Of a DNA stretch of 64,000 nucleotides, positions 62,701 through 63,490 are shown piece by piece; the first letter of the stretch is position 1; every line of letters begins with the position of its first letter. Location: NCBI GenBank assembly GCA_945910005.1, contig OX246749.1, positions 27,456,843-27,520,842 of the forward strand, in the 5' to 3' direction. The position numbers and the translations under genes are program-made. The notes below the pieces were generated by a model, which searched no databases, was not told where the DNA came from, and worked only from the letters and a program-made list of their open reading frames with translations. Source of the DNA: Isoperla grammatica. Lineage: Eukaryota > Arthropoda > Insecta > Plecoptera > Perlodidae.

Positions 62701-63490
62701 CACGGCTGGCACGAAGATATGGGTGGTCAATAATCGAGTTAATACTGATATATTATATTGCAGTTAACACCACGAGCTATACCGGCGGAAGCGTATGCTT
62801 CTGTTAGGGCCACCCTAGCCGGACAGGTCCAGGGGGAGAATCAAGGCAATTATAATGATGATGATATTTGGGTTTTACGTCCCATATTTTTGCCACCTGG
62901 CTAACCAAGATGATTAGTAGGTGACTTATGAGGATGAACACGCCACATGTCCTAAACAGATCCATTACATATAGCGAAGGTCATCATAAGGGGAGTCCAG
63001 TTAGGGTAAGCAGGGCCTGGTGGGAGGAGAAAACTGCAGTATGGCATGGCGGAAAGCCACAGGGTCTACTTTCGACTACTCTTACGACTAGCAGGGACAC
63101 TCTGGGCTTTAAGGGCAGTCCACGTCCTACCTTCTCCGTGTCCATCCCTTTTACATACCACCAGTGAAGGTGAAGTTATACCTGTAGATCACCAGGCCCC
63201 AGTTTTCCATCGCACCGGCCTCAAACTGCGTCATGGCCACTTCGTCCATCTTGGGAAGAGTGAACTTGATGGCCGTATAACCCTCGAGCCACGCCAGGAT
63301 TGGAGGGCTGACCTTCAGAGAGTAGTGAGCTAGTTTGATGAGCGGAGGTTGGGCAAAGATCCTAAGGTTGGCTCCCTCGTCGCTCAGGTTGGCGAAGTCG
63401 GACACTACGAAGGCCAGGTTGTACGTGGACATGGGCGGTGTCTCTTGGAATGTGTCCCAGTACCGTCCGACGCCGGCGGGGGTGGCCAAG
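726..63490 (-). CDS. M1 zinc aminopeptidase (aminopeptidase N-like), 3' twelve exons, gene-level entry
   Basis: Twelve exons on the minus strand encode about 760 residues of a gluzincin aminopeptidase, which removes single N-terminal amino acids from peptides and is usually an ectoenzyme at the cell surface. GAMENWG is in the 63,182 exon, HEYAH plus NEGF (HEXXH-X18-E) in the 61,930 exon, and the ISYSKG segment with the expected catalytic tyrosine at the end of the 56,495 exon. The ERAP1_C-like helical domain fills the rest. The exon list is in the summary. Phases match at nine of eleven junctions. The 61,930/56,495 and 10,150/8,300 junctions are each off by one base. The hydrophobic C-terminus could be a GPI signal, as in insect aminopeptidases N. 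The N-terminal exons lie beyond 64,000. The family assignment is firm; whether this allele is functional is not settled. Confidence 0.9.
1059..2035. repeat. 64-bp tandem array derived from the terminal exon's splice acceptor
   Basis: About fifteen copies. On the minus strand each unit carries GTGTGGTTGCAG, the true acceptor, and the first codons of the terminal exon (L-G-G-L-L), followed by an intron-like spacer. The copy touching 1,058 is continuous with the exon. Several copies carry small length changes in the C-run. Reading frames through the array are shadows. Confidence 0.92.
2046..2666. mobile_element. Harbinger-like MITE with internal long hairpin
   Basis: Perfect 15-bp terminal inverted repeats GGGCCGGATTCACAA are flanked by a 3-bp duplication CAG (2,043-2,045 and 2,667-2,669). 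A second, internal inverted repeat of about 45 bp (around 2,088-2,135 and 2,185-2,235) can fold into a strong hairpin. There is no transposase. The 3-bp target duplication points to PIF/Harbinger, although TAA/TTA is the usual target. Confidence 0.85.
2697..2766 (-). CDS. M1 aminopeptidase penultimate exon (70 nt)
   Basis: A very short exon with acceptor CTGTGTCAG at 2,767 and donor ACGAAG|GTATTG at 2,697. It encodes [18 protein letters not shown], which corresponds to the YG-S-F/L-x-x-L-x-x-x-V/T segment before the last helices of M1 enzymes. Phase 2 in and phase 0 out fit both neighbours. It lies just left of a dispersed repeat (2,798) and just right of a MITE (2,046-2,666). Confidence 0.82.
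2798..3685 (+). mobile_element. copy 1 of the CTAGGAAAACGC dispersed family
   Basis: It starts CTAGGAAAACGCT and ends near CGCTCGCTTAATTATA, like the copies at 13,302, 47,201, 56,844 and 57,584, with an inverted copy at 58,383. The length without the nested MITE is about 720 bp. It has no credible coding content and contains the family's A-rich patch near its 3' end. It was interrupted by the MITE at 2,828-2,996. Confidence 0.8.
2828..2996. mobile_element. 169-bp Harbinger-type MITE
   Basis: Terminal inverted repeats beginning AGGTGCATTCACAATC extend for about 50 bp on each side. The flanking 3-bp duplication TAA (2,825-2,827 and 2,997-2,999) is the classical PIF/Harbinger target. It sits inside a dispersed-repeat copy, so it is younger than that copy. 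Confidence 0.92.
4031..4712 (+). pseudogene. LINE 2A-like motif and AP-endonuclease remnant
   Basis: The ORF opens with an L-rich stretch and GDVQLNPGL, related to the D-V/I-E-x-N-P-G-P ribosome-skipping motif. The final Pro is Leu and the Glu is Gln, so skipping is unlikely. The endonuclease N-terminal half follows, and a frameshift near 4,430 moves the C-terminal half ([16 protein letters not shown]) to another frame. The catalytic segment beyond 4,712 is broken again. Confidence 0.8.
4907..4966. mobile_element. 60-bp palindromic micro-element with target duplication
   Basis: An AT-rich palindrome begins CGTTGAGTGAGAAATATA and ends with its inverse. It is flanked by GTTGAAG on both sides (4,900-4,906 and 4,967-4,973), consistent with a 7-8 bp target duplication. 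It interrupts the LINE. A second, longer copy is at 6,649-6,732. Confidence 0.75.
5520..6633 (+). pseudogene. LINE reverse transcriptase remnant
   Basis: Reverse transcriptase blocks appear in the correct order: [10 protein letters not shown] at about 5,550, a stop near 5,730, then [17 protein letters not shown] at about 5,920, SGVPQG at about 6,100, MFADDLL at about 6,190 and SKCNHITF at about 6,320. The FADD catalytic pair is intact. The reading frame is interrupted at least twice, so no complete enzyme can be made. Confidence 0.85.
6649..6732. mobile_element. second copy of the CGTTGAGTGAG palindrome
   Basis: An AT-rich palindrome with the same ends as the 4,907 element but a longer ATAGAT-repeated centre. 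No matching flanking duplication is visible, because the right flank belongs to another repeat (family A). It marks the break where the LINE stops and family A begins. Confidence 0.7.
6735..7169. repeat. dispersed family A, copy 1
   Basis: It matches 29,455-29,710 closely over about 250 bp, starting near TACGAGACCAGCC. Its right end (CACCCGACTATCCCTTTAAA) is the inverse of the left end of the 29,214 copy, so the full element had terminal inverted repeats. No coding region is seen. It lies between the LINE reverse transcriptase and the LINE C-terminal fragment. Confidence 0.65.
7320..7490. repeat. GT-rich microsatellite
   Basis: An imperfect run of GTGTGCG and GTGAGTGT words just downstream of the LINE 3' end. 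Confidence 0.85.
7605..7795. mobile_element. MITE-like imperfect inverted repeat
   Basis: Two arms of about 80 bp face each other. The left has CGAATCACTAAAG and AGTTTTTTGACGG, and the right carries their inverses. No clear target duplication was found. The rest of 7,491-8,299 holds no gene that I can see. Confidence 0.6.
8300..8430 (-). CDS. M1 aminopeptidase exon ([14 protein letters not shown] segment), probable frameshift
   Basis: The acceptor CACTTACAG ends at 8,431 and the donor CCAAA|GTAAGT is at 8,300. Most of the exon reads [12 protein letters not shown] and ALDFFVKNF, which fit the family's QD and DF segments. The entry phase dictated by the previous exon instead reads RRYL and then meets a stop. 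A one-base deletion near 8,417 would explain this, because the RYL motif lies in one frame and the rest in another. The exit phase matches the next exon. Confidence 0.82.
8431..9345. repeat. ~115-bp tandem array ending at the 8,300 exon's acceptor
   Basis: About eight copies, each with AAACACACAAGCATGAGAG and a GGTATGGATGTGTGGATG segment. The first copy runs into the splice acceptor of the 8,300 exon, and later copies retain the polypyrimidine/CTTAC part but not the exon. The array is therefore intron-edge derived. Confidence 0.9.
9346..10149. other. intron sequence
   Basis: Part of the intron between the 10,150 and 8,300 exons. Apart from the MITE at 9,542-9,707 I see no gene, array or recognisable element. 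Confidence 0.6.
9542..9707. mobile_element. 166-bp Harbinger-type MITE
   Basis: Imperfect terminal inverted repeats GGTAGGCTGCACAATAGCCC / GGGAGGCTTCACAATAGCCC, with a TTA target duplication at 9,539-9,541 and 9,708-9,710. No coding content. Confidence 0.82.
10150..10317 (-). CDS. M1 aminopeptidase exon ([18 protein letters not shown] segment)
   Basis: The acceptor TCTGGTAG ends at 10,318. The exon encodes [18 protein letters not shown], then a DERDF segment and MSLGCSK, the conserved V-Y-C-x-A-x-x-G-G and A-L-G-C-S-K blocks. The donor GAGCG|GTGAGA is at 10,150. Phase 2 exit. Its first roughly 40 nt plus acceptor form the 59-bp array, which is split between 10,318-10,812 and 19,043-19,335 by an LTR element. 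Confidence 0.88.
10318..10812. repeat. 59-bp array derived from the 10,150 exon's acceptor, left part
   Basis: Eight copies. On the minus strand each unit contains TTCTCTGGTAG, the acceptor, plus about 40 nt of coding sequence for [12 protein letters not shown]. The array is cut at 10,812 by an LTR element and resumes at 19,043 with the 4-bp duplication CACA. Confidence 0.93.
10813..12599 (+). repeat. LTR-A left long terminal repeat
   Basis: 1,787 bp. It is 648 bp longer than the right LTR, entirely because of an insertion at 11,491-12,136. It contains internally repeated GACGGCCGC-GGCCGA words at about 11,185-11,280. Confidence 0.9.
11491..12136. mobile_element. 646-bp insertion in LTR-A with AT target duplication
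   Basis: Comparing the two LTRs gives exact borders. The insert starts AGGGAATAT and ends ATATTCCCT, and a 2-bp AT is duplicated. The right LTR preserves the empty site. There is no transposase. The AT duplication fits ISL2EU-like DNA elements, but the assignment is tentative. Confidence 0.85.
12602..12619 (+). promoter_or_regulatory. putative primer binding site of LTR-A
   Basis: TGGCGCCTTGCAACG lies two bases after the left LTR. The TGG start is complementary to a tRNA CCA end. The tRNA species was not identified. Confidence 0.5.
13118..15871. mobile_element. hAT-type non-autonomous element
   Basis: The ends CAGTGGCGTCACTAGG and the inverse of CAGGGGCGTCACTAGG are flanked by a perfect 8-bp duplication TGCAGAAC (13,110-13,117 and 15,872-15,879), which is diagnostic of hAT. 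The interior has C/G-rich subterminal stretches and a copy of the CTAGGAAAACGC family (13,302-14,076). No transposase was recognised. Confidence 0.92.
13302..14076 (+). mobile_element. copy 2 of the CTAGGAAAACGC dispersed family
   Basis: Full-length copy with intact ends and an A-rich run at 13,961-14,020. It lies inside the hAT element, and ATAATAT sits on both flanks. Confidence 0.82.
16359..17903 (+). other. LTR-A non-coding interior
   Basis: AT/GT-rich sequence between the gag-like ORF and the right LTR. No ORF with recognisable domains is seen on either strand. Confidence 0.6.
17904..19042 (+). repeat. LTR-A right long terminal repeat
   Basis: 1,139 bp, nearly identical to the left LTR outside the 648-bp insertion, and ends GTCTCA directly before CACATAGCAG of the interrupted 59-bp array. 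Confidence 0.92.
19043..19335. repeat. 59-bp array derived from the 10,150 exon's acceptor, right part
   Basis: Five further copies of the unit that ends at 10,812, two of them a variant with CTTCCGGTTCTGCCTACAGG. This is the far side of the array split by LTR-A. Confidence 0.92.
19517..19701 (-). CDS. M1 aminopeptidase exon ([10 protein letters not shown] segment)
   Basis: 185 nt, with acceptor CTGCACAG and donor ATACC|GTAGGT. It encodes [16 protein letters not shown], then an acidic loop, a DHVTGLF segment and an IVGWAIKLG helix, which align without gaps to the helical domain of M1 aminopeptidases. Phase 0 in and phase 2 out. The exit joins correctly to the exon 9.2 kb away at 10,317, across an inserted LTR element. 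Confidence 0.88.
19714..20165. repeat. 101-bp tandem array resembling the inside of an aminopeptidase exon
   Basis: Five copies. On the minus strand each unit carries TCTTCAG followed by a segment that reads YLVREN-VIP, which resembles [11 protein letters not shown] inside the 20,659 exon. The array abuts the acceptor of the 19,517 exon. Confidence 0.85.
20270..20547 (-). mobile_element. SINE with tRNA-like head, copy 1
   Basis: On the minus strand a tRNA-like head (20,468-20,547) has an A-box-like TGGTCCAGTGGTTAGC and a B-box-like GGTTTCAAATCC. A body follows that shares AATAAGTAAACGGTGACTTT and TGATTCTGGCAT with 55,500-55,715. The acceptor ends do not pair, so it is not a working tRNA gene. 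Confidence 0.7.
20659..20936 (-). CDS. M1 aminopeptidase exon (YYRVNYDD segment, start of ERAP1_C)
   Basis: 278 nt, with acceptor ACTTTCAG at 20,937 and donor GACG|GTAATT at 20,659. It encodes YYRVNYDD, then RAQLIDDAF and a [11 protein letters not shown] segment, the first helices of the C-terminal domain that closes over the active site. Phase 0 exit joins exactly to the 19,517 exon. An internal stretch of this exon is the apparent source of the 101-bp array at 19,714-20,165 and of a lone relic at about 20,585-20,645. Confidence 0.9.
20985..21870. repeat. 72-bp in-frame array derived from the 21,871 exon's donor
   Basis: About twelve copies. On the minus strand each unit repeats the exon end ([12 protein letters not shown]) with its donor CACAG|GTAACC and a short spacer. 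Because 72 is a multiple of three and has no stop, the exon's frame stays open across most of the array (to about 21,269). The most distal copy has drifted. Confidence 0.93.
21871..22072 (-). CDS. M1 aminopeptidase exon (WFVPLTF segment)
   Basis: The acceptor CTTCACAG ends at 22,073. The exon begins RQFLTYIF, continues through a K-W-F-V-P-L-T-F beta-domain segment and ends [10 protein letters not shown]. The donor CACAG|GTAACC lies at 21,871. The phase 1 exit joins the following exon to make GYYRVNYD, a hallmark M1 junction. The 3' edge is tandemly repeated in the intron, so the reading frame does not close at the donor but runs on through the array. Confidence 0.9.
22073..22404. other. start of the 26.5-kb intron
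   Basis: Intron sequence upstream of the 21,871 exon's acceptor. No element was recognised before the TATA-rich array. Confidence 0.6.
22405..22770. repeat. 21-bp array of GC-box / TATA-box / CCAAT-like units
   Basis: About eighteen copies of GGGCGGTATATAAGAGCCAA(T) or close variants. Each unit contains GGGCGG, TATATAAG and, in most copies, GCCAAT. The minus strand reads open with seven-residue repeats, a by-product of the 21-bp period. Confidence 0.95.
23656..23842 (+). repeat. Gypsy left LTR (187 bp)
   Basis: Begins TGTCACATG and ends TTATAATA. Two substitutions relative to the right LTR. Confidence 0.95.
23893..28023 (+). pseudogene. Gypsy gag-pol with three in-frame TAA codons
   Basis: A single frame holds Gag (from 23,893), two CCHC knuckles (about 24,577-24,675), protease DSG (24,865), reverse transcriptase with YLDD (25,699), RNase H (DAS at about 26,140), the integrase HHCC finger (about 26,800-26,920) and DDE residues (about 27,040, 27,155, 27,260), and a basic tail to 28,023. 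TAA codons at 24,241, 25,384 and 27,700 interrupt it. The first lies inside Gag and the second just before the reverse-transcriptase core. The third separates integrase from a Pro/Ser-rich tail ending SRSGR. The frame is otherwise undamaged, which fits the near-identical LTRs. Confidence 0.92.
28181..28367 (+). repeat. Gypsy right LTR (187 bp)
   Basis: Directly follows the A-rich/GGG polypurine tract and ends before ACTAC. Confidence 0.95.
28929..29213. other. intron sequence
   Basis: Unique-looking intron sequence between the hAT element and family A. No feature recognised. Confidence 0.5.
29214..29720. repeat. dispersed family A, copy 2
   Basis: The left end (ATTTAAAGGAATAGTCCGGT) is the inverse of the right end of copy 1, and 29,455-29,710 matches copy 1 directly. 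The right border is not clear. Confidence 0.65.
29721..31194. other. intron sequence with a small tandem duplication
   Basis: Mostly unique. A segment of about 48 bp containing AATGATTCGCGTTGTTATAG is duplicated at about 30,040-30,135. A GAGC-repeat microsatellite lies at 30,537-30,553. No coding region recognised. Confidence 0.6.
31204..31628. repeat. tandem duplication of about 200-230 bp
   Basis: 31,204-31,405 and 31,432-31,628 are near-identical and share AATTGGAACAGTCTGCGAG and ACTCGTACATGATAATTGCG. They are separated by an AATA-rich junction. They lie just downstream of the transposase-YqaJ gene. Confidence 0.85.
31768..31801 (+). repeat. deletion remnant of the CTAGGAAAACGC family
   Basis: CTTGGAAAACGCTCTCTGACG runs almost directly into CGCTCAATTA, so both element ends are joined with the whole middle gone. 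Confidence 0.5.
31840..33678 (-). CDS. transposase-YqaJ gene, exon 5 (terminal)
   Basis: The acceptor TATAACAG ends at 33,679. It begins [13 protein letters not shown], continues with NKYCYLC and GDGDAS, a long linker and the full YqaJ-type nuclease domain, and ends with a basic tail before the stop at 31,840-31,842. 612 codons plus stop without interruption. Confidence 0.88.
   Translation of the reverse strand, partial: ACIIGAETNGLLFIGVRNKYCYLCNNVKPGEGKKEHKCYKNYEGSSTGMEQAILVQGFQLSEKMHGLRYKYMVGDGDASTYARIQQGVKYGRDVVKLECANHMVRNYTDKLHKVSKDTAHPLSARKVLTPLIPRLTKAARGAITSAGTAMDNSTILRQDLRNGPLHVLGDHSKCRETYCTRKGTEEENKVPFLSKTTVWPAMLKALDPLVAKADRLVMNVTTNQAERFMGLVTKLSGGKRKDSSKGGTYKRCCLGAGLSHIKGPSWHYSPARKLFGHSPGTVTKRVLLARDKKVAARRERLRAKKMLPFSERPLRRKRSAGHADADYGPQAAEPDISEEEMAAAKAKILATLADEVATEEARLALERKTVGQHGNVEWREARKNRLTASMFKTVCAQRDYTSCQSSVMAVVNPRELNTDAIRYGRMNEEKAIEAYERKTNQTVSPCGLFVDSAHPYLGASPDGLVGDDRLVEVKCLPSVNNIIRENPAITTIREACGVKKMAFYLDKDGTLKVNRKKTYFYQIQGQLNITNRQYCDLILYCDHDIEYIAIERDVCFWTNEMLPKLKRFYLECILPELADPRHSRGMPIRDPPYIQDAQKARPARQTKKNSTR
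31840..36590 (-). CDS. Mutator-like transposase domain fused to YqaJ nuclease, five-exon intact gene
   Basis: Five exons on the minus strand join in phase into a 921-residue protein: 36,590-36,454, 36,365-36,195, 35,168-34,724, 34,296-34,123 and 33,678-31,840. The N-terminus is Lys/Arg-rich, then Ser-rich. Residues about 115-560 resemble the animal Mutator-like transposase domain, with VDGGW, GDGDAS and NQAERF as candidate D, D, E residues. Residues about 680-900 form a YqaJ-type PD-(D/E)XK nuclease with GASPDG, VEVKC and YQIQGQ. No frameshift or stop was found. It lies in an aminopeptidase intron on the same strand. I could not find terminal inverted repeats, so it may be a transposon gene or a domesticated one. 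Confidence 0.85.
33785..33815. repeat. TAAG microsatellite
   Basis: Short GTAA/TAAG run in intron 4 of the transposase-YqaJ gene. Confidence 0.8.
34123..34296 (-). CDS. transposase-YqaJ gene, exon 4
   Basis: Acceptor TTTCTAAAG, donor GGTGTG|GTGAGT, 174 nt, phase 0 on both sides. It ends with [18 protein letters not shown], the conserved block that holds the first candidate catalytic Asp. Confidence 0.85.
34463..34629. mobile_element. MITE in intron 3 of the transposase-YqaJ gene
   Basis: Inverted repeats CCCACACTGAAATAGTCATT / inverse of the same at 34,600-34,629 extend for about 26 bp. No clear target duplication. Confidence 0.78.
34724..35168 (-). CDS. transposase-YqaJ gene, exon 3
   Basis: Acceptor CACTTTTAG, donor GAAGTG|GTTAGT. 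It encodes [12 protein letters not shown], a Cys-containing segment (YRCNVCNSQ) and [19 protein letters not shown], which match the start of the Mutator-like transposase domain of animals. Confidence 0.85.
35169..36194. other. intron 2 of the transposase-YqaJ gene
   Basis: About 1 kb of intron. A poly-G run lies at 36,078-36,100. A weak B-box-like GATTCGAATCC at about 35,861 has no tRNA fold. No other feature. Confidence 0.55.
36195..36365 (-). CDS. transposase-YqaJ gene, exon 2
   Basis: Acceptor GGATTATAG and donor GAAAAG|GTATAA. It encodes a low-complexity Ser/Gln-rich linker ([15 protein letters not shown] to SLPSVSK). 171 nt, in phase with both neighbours. Confidence 0.75.
36454..36590 (-). 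CDS. transposase-YqaJ gene, exon 1
   Basis: Starts [19 protein letters not shown], a basic stretch likely to act as a nuclear signal or to bind DNA. The donor CCAAG|GTAAGAG gives a phase 2 exit that matches exon 2. The start is the only ATG upstream that keeps the joined frame. Confidence 0.75.
36591..37767. other. upstream region of the transposase-YqaJ gene
   Basis: It should contain that gene's promoter, but I see no convincing TATA box or inverted terminal repeat. No other coding region recognised. Confidence 0.5.
37768..38697. repeat. LTR-B left LTR (930 bp)
   Basis: Starts TGTTACGTACCG, ends CACACTACA. About eight differences from the right LTR by eye. It contains a B-box-like GGGTTCGAGTCCC on the minus strand at about 37,815. 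Confidence 0.92.
38698..39737. other. LTR-B interior, left part
   Basis: Begins with a C-run immediately after the LTR and not with a TGG primer binding site. No ORF with a recognisable domain. Confidence 0.6.
39840..40420. repeat. four ~150-bp tandem repeats, left foldback arm
   Basis: Copies carry CAGAGGGCGCCAGGAGCGTC at about 39,868, 40,017, 40,168 and 40,318, each followed by TGACGTCAT. The mirror set is at 42,785-43,290. Confidence 0.92.
40705..41916 (-). pseudogene. foldback-encoded protein: PIN-like segment plus CXC-like Cys-rich tail, broken
   Basis: Three fragments in order on the minus strand: 41,916-41,566 ([16 protein letters not shown]-like, [15 protein letters not shown]), 41,566-41,198 ([33 protein letters not shown]) and 41,110-40,705 ([18 protein letters not shown], then a Cys-rich [16 protein letters not shown] block and an acidic tail). 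The order matches a family of uncharacterised invertebrate proteins that I recall, some of them repetitive. The spaced Asp motifs suggest a PIN/FEN-like nuclease fold and the Cys block a CXC-type zinc module. Both are inferences. A stop at 41,566 and a frameshift near 41,110 break it. Confidence 0.6.
42116..42427 (+). pseudogene. inverted copy of the Cys-rich C-terminal part
   Basis: Encodes the same 103 residues as 41,016-40,705 with a single difference near the acidic end (Gly to Glu). It results from the inverted-arm duplication. No upstream coding part accompanies it in this orientation. Confidence 0.8.
42740..43300. repeat. four ~150-bp tandem repeats, right foldback arm
   Basis: Inverse of the left-arm set, with small differences between arms (for example GGTGCC for GGCGCC in one copy). 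Confidence 0.92.
43387..45536. other. LTR-B interior, right part
   Basis: A/C-rich sequence. A tRNA-like pseudo-sequence may lie on the minus strand at about 44,835-44,905 (B-box GGGTTCGAGTCCC, A-box-like TTGGCGCGATATTG), but no full cloverleaf can be drawn. No recognisable protein domain. Confidence 0.5.
45537..46469. repeat. LTR-B right LTR (933 bp)
   Basis: Starts TGTTATGTACCG and ends CACACTACA, followed by ATAT. Confidence 0.92.
46470..47200. other. intron sequence, possible solo-LTR-like stretch
   Basis: 46,660-46,830 has TATATAAG, then AATAAA and then ATGGCGTCTCAAC, an order reminiscent of an LTR end and primer binding site. No partner LTR is in the window. The inverted pair GGCAGGTAAG and CTTACCTGGC lies at 46,550-46,585. 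No gene seen. Confidence 0.4.
47201..48017 (+). mobile_element. copy 3 of the CTAGGAAAACGC dispersed family
   Basis: Starts CTAGGAAAACGCTCT and ends CGCTCGCTCAATTA. Contains an insertion of about 100 bp near 47,405-47,520 relative to other copies. Confidence 0.8.
48018..48589. other. intron sequence
   Basis: Intron downstream of the 48,590 exon. No recognisable element. Confidence 0.5.
48590..48776 (-). CDS. M1 aminopeptidase exon ([12 protein letters not shown] segment)
   Basis: The acceptor CTAACAG ends at 48,777 and the donor CACAA|GTAAGT is at 48,590. It encodes the conserved block with a W-T-x-x-x-G-F/Y-P motif followed by VERNY, the usual end of the catalytic domain. Phase 2 in and phase 0 out both agree with the flanking exons. 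Its first roughly 45 nt and its acceptor are copied about twenty times immediately upstream (48,777-50,745). Confidence 0.9.
48777..50745. repeat. 101-bp array derived from the 48,590 exon's acceptor
   Basis: About twenty copies. On the minus strand each contains GTCTGACAG, the acceptor, then about 45 nt of exon sequence ([18 protein letters not shown]), then intron sequence. Copies near the exon read CTGAAGCTCC, as in the exon itself, while distal copies mostly read CTGTAGCTCC. A single-base variant has therefore spread along the far end. Confidence 0.95.
50746..51310. other. intron sequence with a MITE-like repeat
   Basis: Contains the inverted-repeat element at 50,979-51,125 and a small hairpin family member at 51,130-51,165 (GAAGCATACGCTTC), related to 62,785-62,815. 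No gene. Confidence 0.55.
50979..51125. mobile_element. hAT-like MITE candidate
   Basis: Imperfect inverted ends CAGGGCGATTCTG and inverse, with inner matches for about 35 bp. The expected 8-bp duplication is not seen. Confidence 0.65.
51311..51392 (-). CDS. M1 aminopeptidase exon (ASVLRMMEH segment)
   Basis: A short 82-nt exon with acceptor TTTTCAG and donor GACAG|GTAAAT. It encodes the conserved [10 protein letters not shown] stretch that follows the catalytic tyrosine, and a QKGLRNYL segment. Entry is in phase 1 and exit in phase 2, and both match the neighbouring exons. It is one of the few exons here with no array derived from its edges. Confidence 0.88.
51393..52290. other. intron sequence with one strong hairpin
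   Basis: 51,620-51,666 forms a 19-bp stem with one mismatch (ACACACGGTG ... CACCGTGTGT). The rest is T/G-rich and without recognised features. Confidence 0.6.
52291..55131. repeat. 2.8-kb C-rich minisatellite
   Basis: More than 200 copies of a 12-14 bp unit, TTGCTGTGCCCCC with C-run length and single-base variants (GTGCTCC, GTGGCCC, GTGTCCC). The unit has no stop codon in several frames, so five frames across the two strands read open for about 950-1030 codons. None of these is a gene. A higher-order pattern of repeated variants is visible (for example 52,975-53,090 and 54,020-54,145). Confidence 0.97.
55132..55847. other. intron sequence with SINE copy 2
   Basis: Apart from the SINE at about 55,500-55,715, no feature is recognised. 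Confidence 0.55.
55500..55715 (+). mobile_element. SINE body, copy 2
   Basis: Shares AATAAGTAAACGGTGACTTT and TTGATTCTGGCATTT with the minus-strand SINE at 20,270-20,547. The tRNA-like head is missing or diverged here. Confidence 0.65.
55848..56494. repeat. 79-bp array derived from the 56,495 exon's donor
   Basis: Eight copies. On the minus strand each repeats the exon end, which encodes FDAISYSKG, with donor GGTAAG or the variant GGTAGG, and a short spacer. One copy has an 11-bp internal duplication (about 56,115-56,130). Confidence 0.94.
56495..56654 (-). CDS. M1 aminopeptidase exon, catalytic tyrosine region
   Basis: Acceptor CGTAG at 56,655 and donor AAGG|GTAAG at 56,495. It starts in phase 0 with VEKTW and ends in phase 1 after ISYSKG. 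In the family this segment holds the tyrosine that stabilises the transition state. The last roughly 50 nt and the donor are repeated eight times in the downstream intron (55,848-56,494), so several downstream donors could compete with the true one. Confidence 0.88.
56655..56843. other. intron sequence
   Basis: A-rich intron sequence upstream of the 56,495 exon. No feature. Confidence 0.5.
56844..57577 (+). mobile_element. copy 4 of the CTAGGAAAACGC dispersed family
   Basis: Full-length, and ends 6 bp before copy 5 begins. Confidence 0.85.
57584..58316 (+). mobile_element. copy 5 of the CTAGGAAAACGC dispersed family
   Basis: Full-length direct neighbour of copy 4. Near its start GACGCG and CGCGTC form a 6-bp stem with a 12-nt loop. 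Confidence 0.85.
58383..59090 (-). mobile_element. copy 6 of the CTAGGAAAACGC dispersed family (inverted)
   Basis: Inverse orientation to copy 5, separated from it by about 65 bp, so the pair could form a long hairpin. The CTAGG end is lost in an ATCAACATAT-repeat. Confidence 0.85.
59262..59718 (+). mobile_element. mollusc-type SINE with (AAT)n tail
   Basis: The core CTGCTAGTCGTAAGAGGTGAC, then TTTCTCCTCCCA and GGCCCTGCC, is shared with the inverse copy at 62,838-63,150. It ends CGTCGTTAAACACCA and an AAT microsatellite from 59,507. The core is similar to SINEs I recall from molluscs. Confidence 0.65.
59507..59718. repeat. (AAT)n microsatellite
   Basis: About 70 trinucleotide units with few interruptions. 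The minus-strand poly-Tyr reading frame is a by-product. Confidence 0.97.
59719..60389. other. intron sequence
   Basis: AT-rich. No convincing gene or element recognised. Confidence 0.5.
60555..61048. mobile_element. DNA element inserted in the LINE relic
   Basis: Imperfect inverted ends GGGTAAGGTCCGAAACCTG / GGGTACGATCTGAAACCTG, with 3-bp flanks GTA and TTA that may be a mutated TTA duplication (Harbinger-like). It contains an ATG-started minus ORF (60,863) whose first 39 codons are followed by a possible donor AATG|GTCAGT. Confidence 0.65.
60741..60863 (-). CDS. possible first-exon ORF inside the inserted element
   Basis: Starts [19 protein letters not shown] and reads an acidic, compact N-terminus up to a candidate GT donor near 60,741. 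I do not recognise the protein, and no second exon is present in the element, so it may be a captured or vestigial exon. Confidence 0.3.
61465..61920 (+). mobile_element. diverged 3' part of a CTAGGAAAACGC family copy
   Basis: Retains GTTTCTGCCGCTAATAC, CACGTTTTGCCGTTATTTTG and CCACATCAAAGCTTGTGGAT in family order. It is interrupted at about 61,580-61,735 by a short element with imperfect inverted ends (GGTTCCCATG / GGTTCTCATG). It abuts the HEXXH exon's donor side. Confidence 0.65.
61930..62114 (-). CDS. M1 aminopeptidase exon with HEXXH zinc site
   Basis: The acceptor GTCGCCAG ends at 62,115. The first base completes the Arg codon left open by the GAMENWG exon. The exon encodes a TTTSDKQ segment, then HEYAH, then 18 residues and the third zinc ligand in NEGFA. 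This is the complete HEXXH-X18-E signature. The donor is CAG|GTGAGT at 61,930. As written the exon ends in phase 1, but the next exon needs phase 0. One base fewer in the A7 run at 61,942-61,948 (T7 on the coding strand) would restore the phase. The first roughly 43 nt are copied in the adjacent 77-bp array. Confidence 0.9.
62115..62690. repeat. 77-bp array derived from the HEXXH exon's acceptor
   Basis: Seven copies. On the minus strand each unit carries TTTGTCGCCAG, the acceptor, and about 43 nt of exon start ([12 protein letters not shown]), then a spacer. The most distal copies are nearly identical, which suggests recent expansion. Confidence 0.95.
62691..63181. other. intron sequence with an inverted SINE copy
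   Basis: Holds the SINE at 62,838-63,150 and a small hairpin GGAAGCGTATGCTTC at about 62,787. No other feature. Confidence 0.6.
62838..63150 (-). mobile_element. mollusc-type SINE with (ATC)n tail
   Basis: Inverse orientation: core CTGCTAGTCGTAAGAG at about 63,080-63,095, 3' end GGGACGTAAAACCCAAATAT, then an ATC microsatellite. Same family as 59,262-59,718. Confidence 0.65.
63182..63490 (-). CDS. M1 aminopeptidase exon with GAMENWG motif
   Basis: The exon is 309 nt. The acceptor is CCCCCACAG at 63,491 and the donor is CTACAG|GTATA at 63,182. It encodes the segment from a Trp-Asp-Thr-Phe stretch through MSTYNLAF to EAGAMENWG, the substrate N-terminus binding motif of M1 enzymes. It ends in phase 2 inside an Arg codon that the next exon completes. 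Its first roughly 78 nt, with the acceptor, are repeated in the array that runs upstream to the window edge. That array leaves a choice of acceptors; I chose the copy that is continuous with the full exon. Confidence 0.9.

Noticed and set aside
62080..62733. Series of 70-73 codon ORFs repeating every 77 bp on both strands
   Set aside because: Translations of the 77-bp exon-edge array; only the last copy joined to the HEXXH exon is coding.
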